64,000 nucleotides of DNA. It comes from JAKQEM01 sp964391185. GTDB lineage: Bacteria > Patescibacteriota > Gracilibacteria > Peribacterales > Peribacteraceae. The DNA lies in contig CAYMIX010000002.1 of the NCBI GenBank assembly GCA_964391185.1, positions 62,001 to 126,000 on the forward strand. The letters run 5' to 3'. The notes beneath the pieces were generated by a model that was not told the DNA's origin, did not search any database, and was given only the letters and a program-made list of their open reading frames with translations. How positions within the stretch are numbered: position 1 is the stretch's first letter; every line of letters begins with the position of its first letter. Shown here piece by piece: positions 55,375-63,178 of this stretch. Made by a program: the position numbers and the translations under genes.

Positions 55375-56464
55375 ATGGACGAACTTCTTCAGAAGCTTCA
55401 GGAATTGCAATCGGCAGTGAACATGGGAAAGGACTCTCTTTGAGGCACGACAAGTTCCTCAGCAGATAGCCACGTTGGAAACCAAGGCAGCCGCGCCGAC
55501 TATTTGGGATGACCAAAAAGCTGCGAATGAATTATTCGCACAGCTTCGTGGACTCAAGAAGCAATGGGAACCGGTGATAGAACTCAAGAGTGATGTTGAT
55601 AGTTTGGTCGAGATGATTCCGATGGCATCAGCAGATGACCTCGCGGGAATGCAAACTGATTACGAAGCAATGCTCAAGCGTTGGCAGGTACTAGAACCAA
55701 TGTTGTACCTCAGCGCAGAGTTCGATCACAACAACGCATACGTCACCATCAGCGGAGGAGCTGGAGGAACAGAAGCTCAAGACTGGGCCGGGTTCTTGCT
55801 GCGCATGTATTTACGCTACTGCGAACGCATGGAATGGAAGACGACGCTCCTCGATAAAACAGACGGACAAGAAGCGGGCATCAAGACTGCAACGTTCCTC
55901 GTGGAAGGAGATCCTGCCTACGGATATCTGAAATGCGAAAAGGGTACACACCGCTTGGTACGACTCTCCCCTTTCAATGCAAAAAGTCTGCGCCAGACAA
56001 GCTTCGCGCTTGTGGAAGTGCTGCCGGAAATAAAGAACACCGATGAAATCAAAATCGAAGCGAAAGATATCCGTGTCGATACGTATCGCTCGGGAGGCGC
56101 GGGAGGACAACACGTGAACAAGACTGACTCTGCGATTCGCATCACGCACTTACCTACAAATATTGTTGTCGCATGTCAGACAGAGCGAAGCCAGATCCAA
56201 AACCGTGAGCGCGCGTTCAACATGCTCTACGCAAAGCTCCTCGAAAAAAAGCGCCAGGAAGAGCTCGATCAAAAACATGAACTGAAAGGCGCATCACAAT
56301 CCGCGGACTTCGGTCAGCAGATTCGTTCGTACGTATTGCATCCGTATCAGATGGTGAAAGACCTCCGCACGGATTATGAAACATCGGATACACAGGGTGT
56401 ATTAGACGGGGACATTCAAAGCTTTATAGATGCAGAACTAAAACTTCTCGCCCGCGAGGGATAA
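55375..56464 (+). CDS. prfB: Peptide chain release factor 2 with programmed +1 frameshift
   Basis: Reads UGA and UAA stops. The first frame runs from ATG 55375 (MDELLQKLQELQSAVNMGKDSL) to CTT-TGA at 55438-55443; an internal AAGGA lies 6 nt before the slip, as in the E. coli frameshift site. After +1 slippage the frame continues EARQVPQQIATLETKAAAPTIWDD. Motifs: SPF tripeptide in RLVRLSPFNAK and GGQ in SGGAGGQHVNKTDSAIR. The product is ~362 residues, the normal RF2 length. The frameshift gives autoregulation: when RF2 is scarce, UGA is read slowly and slippage makes more RF2. Upstream lies a tandem repeat of tattattccagta. Confidence 0.95.
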
Positions 56465-56467
56465 CCA

Positions 56468-57232
56468 TCATTTAGTGCGTGGATTGAGTGGTACAAATAT
56501 ACTTGTGCGCTTTTTGTATTCCGCAAAGCCAGGCTTGGTTGCCATGCGCGCTTCTGCAAGGGGCACGCCTGATACAAACAAAATAAGAAGTGTGATTGAT
56601 ATCGGTCCAGCAAAACTAAGCCATGCACTTGCAGCCGCAAAAGCAATGATTCCAATACCCCACCATTGCACCACCTCGCCGAAATAATTTGGATGGCGTG
56701 AATAACGCCACAAACCGTTCATCATCAGCTTCCCTTTGCTCTTTGCATCACGAACAAACGCAGAAAGTTGGCGATCTGCCATCGTCTCAACAATAAAACC
56801 AATAATCCATACAGCCGTACCTACCATGGCCACCGGGCCTATGCGCGTATCAGAGGAGCGCGATGCGATGAGTAGTGGACTTATTACAATAAACAACAGA
56901 ACAGACTGAAGCACGTAGACCTGTAAAAAGCTCCGCACGATAAACCATGTGCCCCATTGTTTCCTCCATGTTGCATAGCGATGATCTTCATCTGTACGAG
57001 CAATCCTACGACCAATGTGCCATGACAAACGCACGCCCCACACAATGATAAGTGTTGCGATCGTGCGTGCTGTGACACTTTCAGCAGCATACGATGCAAA
57101 CAAGAATGCTGAGATACACACCGCATTAAAACCCCAGGCCATATCAGCCACATCATTTCTTTTGAGTATGAGGGAAATGATAAACCACGCGCATGTGAGA
57201 CTCGCCAAGAGAAGTGCTACCTGCAAGATCAT
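56468..57232 (-). CDS. DUF1295/steroid 5-alpha-reductase-like membrane protein
   Basis: 254 residues with ~6-7 TM helices. DUF1295 signature: DVADMAWGFNAV, WGVRLSWHIGRR, QWGTWFIVRSFLQVYVLQSVLLFIVISPLL and the C-terminal GLWRYSRHPNYFGEVVQWWGIG ... PLAEARMATKPGFAEYKKRTSIFVPL. The RHPNY-FGE motif is that of the isoprenylcysteine methyltransferase/steroid reductase superfamily (NADPH-dependent or methyl transfer). It begins 2 bp after the DUF2177 gene, so they are one operon; this pair recurs in other bacteria near lipid genes (general knowledge). Confidence 0.88.
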   Translation of the reverse strand: MILQVALLLASLTCAWFIISLILKRNDVADMAWGFNAVCISAFLFASYAAESVTARTIATLIIVWGVRLSWHIGRRIARTDEDHRYATWRKQWGTWFIVRSFLQVYVLQSVLLFIVISPLLIASRSSDTRIGPVAMVGTAVWIIGFIVETMADRQLSAFVRDAKSKGKLMMNGLWRYSRHPNYFGEVVQWWGIGIIAFAAASAWLSFAGPISITLLILFVSGVPLAEARMATKPGFAEYKKRTSIFVPLNPRTK

Positions 57233-57234
57233 GA

Positions 57235-57633
57235 TCAACGTGCGAAGAAGCGAACGATCATCACGGCAATCACTGAAACTGCCCCCGAAAGAAATGCGCC
57301 CCATGCAAGATCCACAACAGTGACAACCAATGGCCAGTTTTTAACCACAGCCTGATTCGTGAGGTCATACGTAGCGTAGGCCACAAGACCGAGGAATGCG
57401 CCATTCAAGAAAATACGAAGCACGGAATCAGATAGATGTGGAGTTACCACAAAGTATGAAAGCGCCCCTACATACAATGCATAAAAAAGAATGGCCGCCC
57501 ACCACTGAGGGCTCTCAGACATCAGAAAACCGATGTGTGTTTTGTAGAAATTTCTCGCCACTAACCCGAGCCACAAACCGTCGAGTATTAGGAATGAAAC
57601 GAGGGTCGCGAAGTATGTGATGATTATGTGCAT
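57235..57633 (-). CDS. DUF2177 family membrane protein
   Basis: 132 residues with four TM helices. Family pattern: FLILDGLWLGLVARNFYKTHIGFLMSESPQWWAAILFYALYVGALSYFVV ... FLNGAFLGLVAYATYDLTNQAVVKNWPLVVTVVDLAWGAFLSG. Function unknown. Overlaps the peptidase E gene by 10 bp upstream and is 2 bp from the DUF1295 gene downstream. Confidence 0.9.
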   Translation of the reverse strand: MHIIITYFATLVSFLILDGLWLGLVARNFYKTHIGFLMSESPQWWAAILFYALYVGALSYFVVTPHLSDSVLRIFLNGAFLGLVAYATYDLTNQAVVKNWPLVVTVVDLAWGAFLSGAVSVIAVMIVRFFAR

Positions 57634-58367
57634 ATGAGGGAACTTACCACTTCCCACTTATCACTCAAAAGTTCTTCATAATATTTCCCCTTCTTCCAAT
57701 AAATTTTCCGTGCCTTCGCAGACTTTTTTGATCGAATGATGCGACAACGATCCCCTTCCACCTGAAGCGCTGCACAATCATCGAGTGCAATCGCAACCCC
57801 ACGAACCTTCTTCATCATATTCTTGAGGCTCTTCGGACGATCTTTCTCGGTGTTGTAGTGAGGACAGTGAAGCGCATCAATCAGTCCTAACGTCTTCACC
57901 CGAATATAATCCGCTGAGGGATTACTGAACTTGAGCGAATCAGAATTTCCTTCGCGGAACCAACAGATGGACCCGGCGGATAACCCGCAACAAACAGTTC
58001 CCTTCTTTGCAACTGCGATCAGAAGTTTATCAACTCCCAATTTTCTCCACAGTTTCATCATCCGCATGGTGTTTCCTCCTCCAACATAGATGATGTCTGC
58101 ACGTTTAATGCGCGCCGCGATTTCTTTGGATGACGGCCGATCACGATATAAGAGAAGTGTTTCGACGGTGCATCCCAAACGATCTCCATATTGTTTGATA
58201 AATGCTTCGGTATACGGAATAGAATCTTCACTCGCAGTCGGAATAAACAACACTCGTGGATGTTTCTTCTTCGCCATCTTCACAATTTCCTGGTCAATCA
58301 ATGTGGTTGCAGGTTTGTTCTTGGGACGATGAATACTTCCTCCTCCGATGGCGATGACGTGGAGCAT
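57624..58367 (-). CDS. Peptidase E-like serine hydrolase (S51 family)
   Basis: 247 residues. HVIAIGGGSIHRPKNKPATTLIDQEIV, VLFIPTASEDSIPYTEAFIKQYGD, IYVGGGNTMRMMKLWRKLG, nucleophile elbow GLSAGSICWF (Ser), and a His in CPHYNTEKDRP. The family cleaves Asp-X dipeptides or cyanophycin-like substrates. TACAAT lies exactly 6 nt before the ATG at 58367. First gene of a probable three-gene unit with DUF2177 and DUF1295. Confidence 0.9.
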   Translation of the reverse strand: MLHVIAIGGGSIHRPKNKPATTLIDQEIVKMAKKKHPRVLFIPTASEDSIPYTEAFIKQYGDRLGCTVETLLLYRDRPSSKEIAARIKRADIIYVGGGNTMRMMKLWRKLGVDKLLIAVAKKGTVCCGLSAGSICWFREGNSDSLKFSNPSADYIRVKTLGLIDALHCPHYNTEKDRPKSLKNMMKKVRGVAIALDDCAALQVEGDRCRIIRSKKSAKARKIYWKKGKYYEELLSDKWEVVSSLICT

Positions 58368-58400
58368 GGCGAAATTGTACACTTCTTATGCACTGAACTC

Positions 58401-59426
58401 TTATTGATTCCTTGGATCAGTCGCGAGTTGCCCAATTCCATGATGCCAATGAATAAAACCATTCGCTCCACCGCAATTTTGATAAATCCAGACAACGTGT
58501 TCGGGCTTAGTGCATACGAGTAATTTTTGATGTCCAACTGGACCAAAGGCACAAATAAGAACTCTTCCATTGGGAACCGTGCTCAGCACATTATCGACCG
58601 TATCGAAAGTATCTTTTATAGGTAAGGGCAGCAAGAACATCGCGGCTGTTGCGTTTTTTTCATTTACACCAATTTCCTGCGGACGCTCTGTAACTCTTGG
58701 AACATCTTTACGATCACGATTTAAATCAAAAATAGTGACACTTCCAAGGCCTCTAGATCCACTGACTGTTGGTACATATGGCGAGGCAGCAGAAGCGCCT
58801 GAAGCAGTTGCTACTGCCGTGACAGTTGGCCATGTCTCATTACTTACTTGAATACTCGCAGGGGGAATACCAATGTCCTCCGGATTTTTACCAGCTGTTT
58901 TGAGCAAACCCAATATCTGCAGTAATTGTGTTCGAAATGTGTAGGCCCTCGGATCAAATACAGACATTTGCAACCAAAGCTCTTGTGCTTGTATTAATGC
59001 AAGAGAGCTTGATGAATCTTCGATATTGCGTCCATAAATTTCTTTAAAAGCCGTACATACTTTTGCCCAATTTTCCGATGTTAGTGGACAATCAAGAAAG
59101 GCCATCCTCACACCTTCTGGACATGAAATGCTATAAGCAAATCGTATGGCATTAGGAAAGGGACTGCCTATTTGCAATGTAACTACTTCATCCTCACCAA
59201 CAACGTTTGCAAAATTCTGAAGCGTCATTCCAGCATCTGTTTGTCTGCTAGCATCTCCCGATTTCAAAATATCGAATTTGAGTCGCGTAGCATCCAACTG
59301 CAGCTGAGATAATTTATCTAAAAACTTCATATTCTTCTCTCTGCCTTCGTGCCTCAGGTTGAACTGACCTGTCGCAATTTCGTTTTGCCCCTCATTACCC
59401 CCAGCCGCAGCAAGATTACTGACCAT
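58401..59426 (-). CDS. Uncharacterised soluble protein downstream of tRNA-Ser
   Basis: 341 residues from the ATG at 59426; the longer open frame runs across the tRNA and is discarded. No signal or TM. N-terminal helix (MKFLDKLSQLQLDATRLKFDILKSG), a middle with SPFPNAIRFAYSISCPEGVRMAFLDCPLTSENWAKVCTAFKEIYGR, a Pro/Ser/Ala-rich linker (~200-240), and a C-terminal part with MFLLPLPIKDTFDTVDNVLSTVPNGRVLICAFGPVGHQKLLVCTKPEHVVWIYQNCGGANGF. An internal ATG at MKFLDK (~33 residues in) is another possible start. Family not recognised. Confidence 0.65.
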   Translation of the reverse strand: MVSNLAAAGGNEGQNEIATGQFNLRHEGREKNMKFLDKLSQLQLDATRLKFDILKSGDASRQTDAGMTLQNFANVVGEDEVVTLQIGSPFPNAIRFAYSISCPEGVRMAFLDCPLTSENWAKVCTAFKEIYGRNIEDSSSSLALIQAQELWLQMSVFDPRAYTFRTQLLQILGLLKTAGKNPEDIGIPPASIQVSNETWPTVTAVATASGASAASPYVPTVSGSRGLGSVTIFDLNRDRKDVPRVTERPQEIGVNEKNATAAMFLLPLPIKDTFDTVDNVLSTVPNGRVLICAFGPVGHQKLLVCTKPEHVVWIYQNCGGANGFIHWHHGIGQLATDPRNQ

Positions 59427-59467
59427 AATAATATAATTATTGCACAAATATTTAGTATGTAAAGCAA

Positions 59468-59559
59468 TGGCGGAGAGAGAGGGATTCGAACCCTCGAGAC
59501 CCTTTTGGGGCCTACGCGATTTCGAGTCGCGCGCCTTCGACCAACTCGGCCATCTCTCC
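59468..59559 (-). tRNA. tRNA-Ser (anticodon CGA)
   Basis: 92 nt with CCA encoded. Acceptor GGAGAGA pairs with TCTCTCC; the anticodon stem-loop is GCGACTCGAAATCGC with anticodon CGA; a long variable arm (GGCCCC...GGGTC region) marks a class-II tRNA; T-loop GGTTCGAATCC. Reads UCG serine codons. Confidence 0.95.
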
Positions 59560-59728
59560 AGTTCCGCTGCAACGCACAATCCTTCCACCCTGTGCGCTGA
59601 GCGGAGGCCATTGTGAAGCCATGATGTGAGCTTTGGCAAGCATGTGTCATAAGGCGATCCGACGGCAAATAGAGACCTCGTCAATTGCTTATTCACTCGA
59701 CAATTCAACGTGAATTTGCGATTGAGGC

Positions 59729-59758
59729 TTGCAAAAGGGTTTGAAAGGCCCCTAGAAT
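59729..59758 (+). promoter_or_regulatory. Promoter of the histone-fold gene
   Basis: TTGCAA, 18-nt spacer, TAGAAT. It leaves a leader of ~25 nt with no SD. Confidence 0.5.
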
Positions 59759-59790
59759 CCCTATCACATTTATTCATTACCCCCAGATCC

Positions 59791-60150
59791 ATGAGTTACG
59801 TAGTTGCCTCCAAGGTAAAAGAACTCGTCAATGGTAAGGGCATGATGGCATCCGGTGACCTCGCAGAACACCTCAGCAAGCACGTTGAGATGTGGCTCGG
59901 CCAGGGAATCAAGGCTGCTCAGGCCAATGACCGTAAGACAGTTCGCGGCGCTGATTTGCTCGTCTTCGCTCCAGGCAAGATGGCACTTACAGTTGCTTCC
60001 AAGGTTAAGGAATTCGTCAATGGCAAGAACATGATGTCTGCTGGCGACCTCGCCGAGCACGTCAGTGGTCTTGCTGAATGGCTTCTCGAAACGGCAGTAA
60101 AGCGCGCAGGTGCTAACGGCCGCAAGACAGTCCGCGGAGAAGATCTATAA
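59791..60150 (+). CDS. Tandem (doublet) histone-fold protein
   Basis: 119 residues in two clear repeats: residues ~4-56 and ~68-119 align as (V)ASKVKE(L/F)VNGK(G/N)MM(A/S)(S/A)GDLAEH(L/V)S ... W L ... (I/V)K(A/R)A(Q/G)AN(D/G)RKTVRG(A/E)DL. The ending RKTVRGxDL is like the archaeal histone loop (RKT followed by a short helix starting xxDI/L), and the helix-strand-long helix-strand-helix order fits a histone fold; DUF1931-type bacterial histones have similar K-E-x-V and GDF/L blocks. A fused pair would fold as a pseudo-dimer that binds DNA. It has its own promoter and a strong terminator, so high expression is likely. Assignment is by pattern, not by search. Confidence 0.75.
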   Translation: MSYVVASKVKELVNGKGMMASGDLAEHLSKHVEMWLGQGIKAAQANDRKTVRGADLLVFAPGKMALTVASKVKEFVNGKNMMSAGDLAEHVSGLAEWLLETAVKRAGANGRKTVRGEDL

Positions 60151-60177
60151 TAGATCTCTTCATTAAAGCTAGAAATA

Positions 60178-60200
60178 AAGCCCCGTAAGGGGCTTTTTTC
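60178..60200 (+). terminator. Terminator of the histone-fold gene
   Basis: AAGCCCC-gtaa-GGGGCTTTTTT, 28 bp after the stop. Confidence 0.9.
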
Positions 60201-60215
60201 GTGGAGCAAAGCCGC

Positions 60216-60221
60216 TAAACT
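60216..60221 (+). promoter_or_regulatory. -10 box before the ugd mini-ORF
   Basis: TAAACT ending 9 nt before the ATG at 60231, the position seen in other leaderless genes of the window. Confidence 0.45.
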
Positions 60222-60230
60222 ATGCCAACA

Positions 60231-60320
60231 ATGACGATCGCTGTTGTAGGCACCCGTCTTCGTTCACCTCGGGCGAACTACGCCGGGCAGGCCGGCTACT
60301 TCCCCTCTTCTACTAAATGA
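60231..60320 (+). CDS. Leaderless mini-ORF copying the Ugd N-terminus
   Basis: 29 codons: MTIAVVGT, then RLRSPRANYAGQAG encoded by the GGGCAGGCCGGC repeat, then YFPSSTK and TGA overlapping the ugd ATG (ATGA). The first eight residues equal those of Ugd, but six of the eight codons differ, all at the third base. Same architecture as at thyA. Confidence 0.55.
   Translation: MTIAVVGTRLRSPRANYAGQAGYFPSSTK
60254..60297 (+). repeat. GGGCAGGCCGGC-type dispersed repeat, copy 2
   Basis: ctacgccgggcaggccggc preceded by cgtcttcgttcacctcgggcg; the core matches the minus-strand copy at 7314-7370 in 17 of 19 bases. Between two start codons of ugd. Confidence 0.65.
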
Positions 60321-61687
60321 CTATAGCCGTAGTTGGTACCGGGTACGTTGGGCTCGTAAGCGCCGCATGTTTCGCGGAGCTTGGGCACACGGTGTGGGGC
60401 GTGGATATCGACCCGGCAAAAGTTGCGATGCTTAAGGAAGGAAAAAGCCCGATCTACGAACCGGGACTCGAAGAACTTCTGAAGCAGGGCCTCGCAAGTG
60501 GACGACTTATTTTCACGACTGATTTAAAAGAAGCACTTCCACATGTATCCATCCTCTTCTCCGCTGTTGCGACTCCACAGGGTGAAGATCACAAAGCCGA
60601 CCTGCGTGCGATTTTTGCGGTGGCAGAAACTGTCGCATCGTATGCAGAAAAACCTTTACTCTTCGTCAATAAATCGACTGTTCCTGTTGGAACAGGAGAG
60701 AAGTGCGAAGATCGCATCAACGCAAAACTGAAAGAACGTGGAAAAGATTTCCATATCACTGTGGTCAGTAACCCCGAATTCCTCCGTGAAGGAATGGCGG
60801 TGCCAGACACGATGATGCCGGAGAGGATTGTGGTTGGAATCAATGGGAGAAATCAGAAGAATCAGAAGAATGAAGGCTCCTCTGATTCTTCTGATTCCTT
60901 TGACTCCTCTGAATCCTTAATGGAGGAACTGTATCGCCCCATCACCCGCGTCGGTAAGCCTTTGATTTTTATGTCCCGCGAGAGTGCGGAGATCGTGAAG
61001 TACGCAGCGAATGCATTCCTCGCGACGAAGATCAGCTTTATCAACATGCTCACAGAGCTTGCGGAAAAGACTGGTGGAAATATTCGCGACATCGCCACAG
61101 GTCTTGGATTAGACAGTCGCATCGGACCACGATTCCTCCATGCTGGAATTGGTTACGGTGGAAGTTGCTTTCCTAAGGATGTGAAAGCTCTGATGGCGAC
61201 GGCAAAGGAATACAACGTGCCGATGCCGATAGTAGAAGCAGTTGATGCAGTGAACGATTATCAGAGGAAGCGATTCATCGAATTGATTCTGAAAAATCTC
61301 CCAGCGAATTCAGCGGTTGCAGTCTGGGGTCTCGCATTTAAACCAAAGACCGATGATATGCGCGAAGCTCCGAGTATTGATGTGATCCACGCACTTATTG
61401 GCGCAGGCCATACCGTGAAAGCGTATGACCCAGCAGCGATGGAACGTGCGAAACCACTGATGCCACCAAACCTCGTGTATACCCCTTCTGCAATGGAAGC
61501 GATCCCAGGAGCGGATGCATTGATCGTGGTAACAGAGTGGGATGAGTTCCGAGGAGCAGACTTAAAAGCTATCAAACAATCGATGCGCGGTGACCTCCTT
61601 TTTGATGGTCGTAATATCTATGAGCCAGCTGAAGTAAAAGAAGCTGGTTTGCGATACTATGGCATCGGTATTTCCTCTCAATTATGA
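60317..61687 (+). CDS. ugd: UDP-glucose 6-dehydrogenase
   Basis: 456 residues. Oxidises UDP-glucose (or a related UDP-sugar) to the uronate with two NAD+. It has MTIAVVGTGYVGLVSAACFAELGHTVWGVDID, LLFVNKSTVPVGTGEKCE, VVSNPEFLREGMAVPDTMMPERIVVG, KYAANAFLATKISFINMLTELAEKTGGNI, the catalytic Cys in GIGYGGSCFPKDVKAL, and AVWGLAFKPKTDDMREAPS. Residues ~176-200 (RNQKNQKNEGSSDSSDSFDSSES) are an extra acidic insert encoded by a hairpin repeat with perfect 15-bp arms. No SD; it probably depends on the mini-ORF at 60231 for translation. The stop overlaps the epimerase start. Confidence 0.95.
   Translation: MTIAVVGTGYVGLVSAACFAELGHTVWGVDIDPAKVAMLKEGKSPIYEPGLEELLKQGLASGRLIFTTDLKEALPHVSILFSAVATPQGEDHKADLRAIFAVAETVASYAEKPLLFVNKSTVPVGTGEKCEDRINAKLKERGKDFHITVVSNPEFLREGMAVPDTMMPERIVVGINGRNQKNQKNEGSSDSSDSFDSSESLMEELYRPITRVGKPLIFMSRESAEIVKYAANAFLATKISFINMLTELAEKTGGNIRDIATGLGLDSRIGPRFLHAGIGYGGSCFPKDVKALMATAKEYNVPMPIVEAVDAVNDYQRKRFIELILKNLPANSAVAVWGLAFKPKTDDMREAPSIDVIHALIGAGHTVKAYDPAAMERAKPLMPPNLVYTPSAMEAIPGADALIVVTEWDEFRGADLKAIKQSMRGDLLFDGRNIYEPAEVKEAGLRYYGIGISSQL
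60851..60917. repeat. GATTC/GAATC hairpin repeat inside ugd
   Basis: aatcagaagaatcag (60851-60865) and ctgattcttctgatt (60882-60896) are exact reverse complements with a 16-nt loop; further tctgaatcc words follow. Same words at 12681-12720 and 62646-62685. Confidence 0.7.
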
Positions 61688-62646
61688 AAGTTCTCCTCAC
61701 TGGTGCTGCAGGATTCATCGGCTTTCACACTGCCAAGCGTTTGCTTGAGCGTGGTGATACGGTGATCGGATTTGATAACCTGAACCCTTACTACGACCCA
61801 AAACTTAAAGAAAAGCGTTTGGAGATGCTCAAGGAAATCCCGGGATTTACGTTCATCAAAGGAGATCTGAAAAACATGGAGGATCTTGAAAAGGCATTTG
61901 CATTACTTGGAGGCGGCGACGATACACGTGTGTGCCACTTAGCCGCACAAGCGGGCATCCGCCACAGCATCGACCATCCAGAAATCTTCGTGGCAGATAA
62001 CATCGATGGAACGAACTTTGTGTTGGAATGCTGCCGCAAGTACAAAGTCGGAGGATTTATTTATGCTTCGACAAGCGCCGTCTATGGCGATAACAAAGAG
62101 TCCCCTTTCAGTGAAGAACATAAGACGGACCTCCCGATCAGCTTGTACGGTATGAGCAAGAAAGCGAATGAACTCCAGGCATATTGCTATCACCGCTTGT
62201 TCGGTCTCAAGTGCACTGGGCTCCGATTCTTCACCGTCTATGGACCATGGGGACGCCCAGATATGGCGCTGTTCCTCTTTACGAGCTGGGCACTCAAAGA
62301 TGAGCCAATGCAGATCTTCGGGCAGGGCAAAATGAAGCGCGACTTCACGTACGTGGATGACATTGTTTCGGGCATCGTCGCTTCGCTCGATAAAAACTAT
62401 GACTATGAAATCTTCAACCTGGGAGGTGGAAAAACAGAAGAATTAATGAGCTATGTTTCTGCCGTCGAACAAGCTGTCGGAAAGGAAGCGAAGAAGGAAT
62501 ATCTCCCGATGCAGCAGGGTGACGTCGTGGCTACATCAGCAGATATTTCGAAGGCTCAGAAGATGCTTGGCTACGACCCAAAGACGCATATCTCAGAAGG
62601 TGTGCCGAAATTCGTGCAGTGGTATAGGGAGTATTATGGGTTGTAG
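61684..62646 (+). CDS. NAD-dependent epimerase, UDP-glucuronate 4-epimerase type
   Basis: 320 residues, extended SDR. MKVLLTGAAGFIGFHTAKRLLERGDTVIGFDNLNPYYDPKLKEKRL, typical of the UDP-GlcA 4-epimerases, HLAAQAGIRHSIDHPEIFVADNIDGTNFVLE, STSAVYG, catalytic SLYGMSKKANEL (Tyr/Lys), RFFTVYGPWGRPDMALFLF and RDFTYVDDIVSGIV. Coupled to ugd by ATGA overlap: Ugd makes UDP-glucuronate and this enzyme would turn it into UDP-galacturonate for envelope glycans. Confidence 0.93.
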   Translation: MKVLLTGAAGFIGFHTAKRLLERGDTVIGFDNLNPYYDPKLKEKRLEMLKEIPGFTFIKGDLKNMEDLEKAFALLGGGDDTRVCHLAAQAGIRHSIDHPEIFVADNIDGTNFVLECCRKYKVGGFIYASTSAVYGDNKESPFSEEHKTDLPISLYGMSKKANELQAYCYHRLFGLKCTGLRFFTVYGPWGRPDMALFLFTSWALKDEPMQIFGQGKMKRDFTYVDDIVSGIVASLDKNYDYEIFNLGGGKTEELMSYVSAVEQAVGKEAKKEYLPMQQGDVVATSADISKAQKMLGYDPKTHISEGVPKFVQWYREYYGL

Positions 62647-62685
62647 GATTCAGAAGATGCAGACGATTCAGAAGAATCAGAGGAA
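62646..62685. repeat. GATTC/GAATC repeat after the epimerase gene
   Basis: aggattcagaagatgcagacg followed by attcagaagaatcagagg; same words as at 60851 and 12681. Starts at the last base of the stop codon. Confidence 0.55.
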
Positions 62686-62779
62686 CCGGGCTTTTCTTCA
62701 TTCTATAACATTGACCGGGGAGCAGTTTTTCGCATAATGCAGCGGCGAACCGTTCTTTCCCGAAACCACGGAGGCGCTG

Positions 62780-63085
62780 ATGAATCACGAGCAATTAACG
62801 AAGAGGCTGAAGCTGCTGATGGGAGTGATGGGATTGGCCTGCGGAATCATGTGCAGGTCGTTCCACATGTCACCGGTTGAAGCCGTCCTGACGACGCTGA
62901 CGACCGCAGCCGCAATATTCGCATGGCTGCTCACCCAGTGTCCGAAGCAGCGACGACGCTACGTCGCAATCAGGATCCTCGCGATCCTGGTCACCTTCCT
63001 CGTTTTCAGCCTTGCAGGGTATGCAATCTACCCTGCTCTGAACACGCGTTCGCACAAGGCCGACCCCGTCGCGGGTCGGCCGGTT
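62780..63085 (+). CDS. Orphan membrane protein without a stop before its terminator
   Basis: Start at 62780 with GGAGG 5 nt upstream and TTGACC...CATAAT further up. Residues 1-~92 look real: MNHEQLTKRLKLLMGVMGLA, three TM segments (~12-28, ~35-52, ~64-85) and the end GYAIYPALNTRSHK. The frame then runs through a strong terminator hairpin (63058-63087) without a stop and formally stays open to 63667, antisense to the next gene, where it looks random. A TGA in the +1 frame at ~63039 suggests a recent frameshift or a lost stop codon. A transcript ending at this terminator would be non-stop. Confidence 0.55.
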
Positions 63086-63087
63086 TT
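63058..63087 (+). terminator. Strong hairpin terminator
   Basis: GGCCGACCC-cgtcgc-GGGTCGGCC followed by GGTTTT. Confidence 0.8.
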
Positions 63088-63103
63088 AAGCAACTCGAAA
63101 GAA

Positions 63104-63165
63104 CCCCCTTCACAGCATCATGCTATGAAGGGAGCGAATACTGCTCAACAGAATCCTTTCTGTTG
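63104..63165 (-). terminator. Double hairpin after 63179-63625
   Basis: CAACAGAA-agga-TTCTGTTG at 63146-63165, then CCCTTCAtAGCAT...TGAAGGG followed by GGTTCTTTC (minus strand). Confidence 0.65.
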
Positions 63166-63178
63166 TGTCTTGAAAGAG

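Noticed and set aside
55375..55443. prfB as a pseudogene because of the in-frame TGA at codon 23
   Set aside because: CTT-TGA with an upstream AAGGA is the classic RF2 programmed +1 frameshift, and the downstream frame is intact.
59427..59792. N-terminal extension of the 58401-59426 protein
   Set aside because: It would be translated through tRNA-Ser; the ATG at 59426 is a better start.
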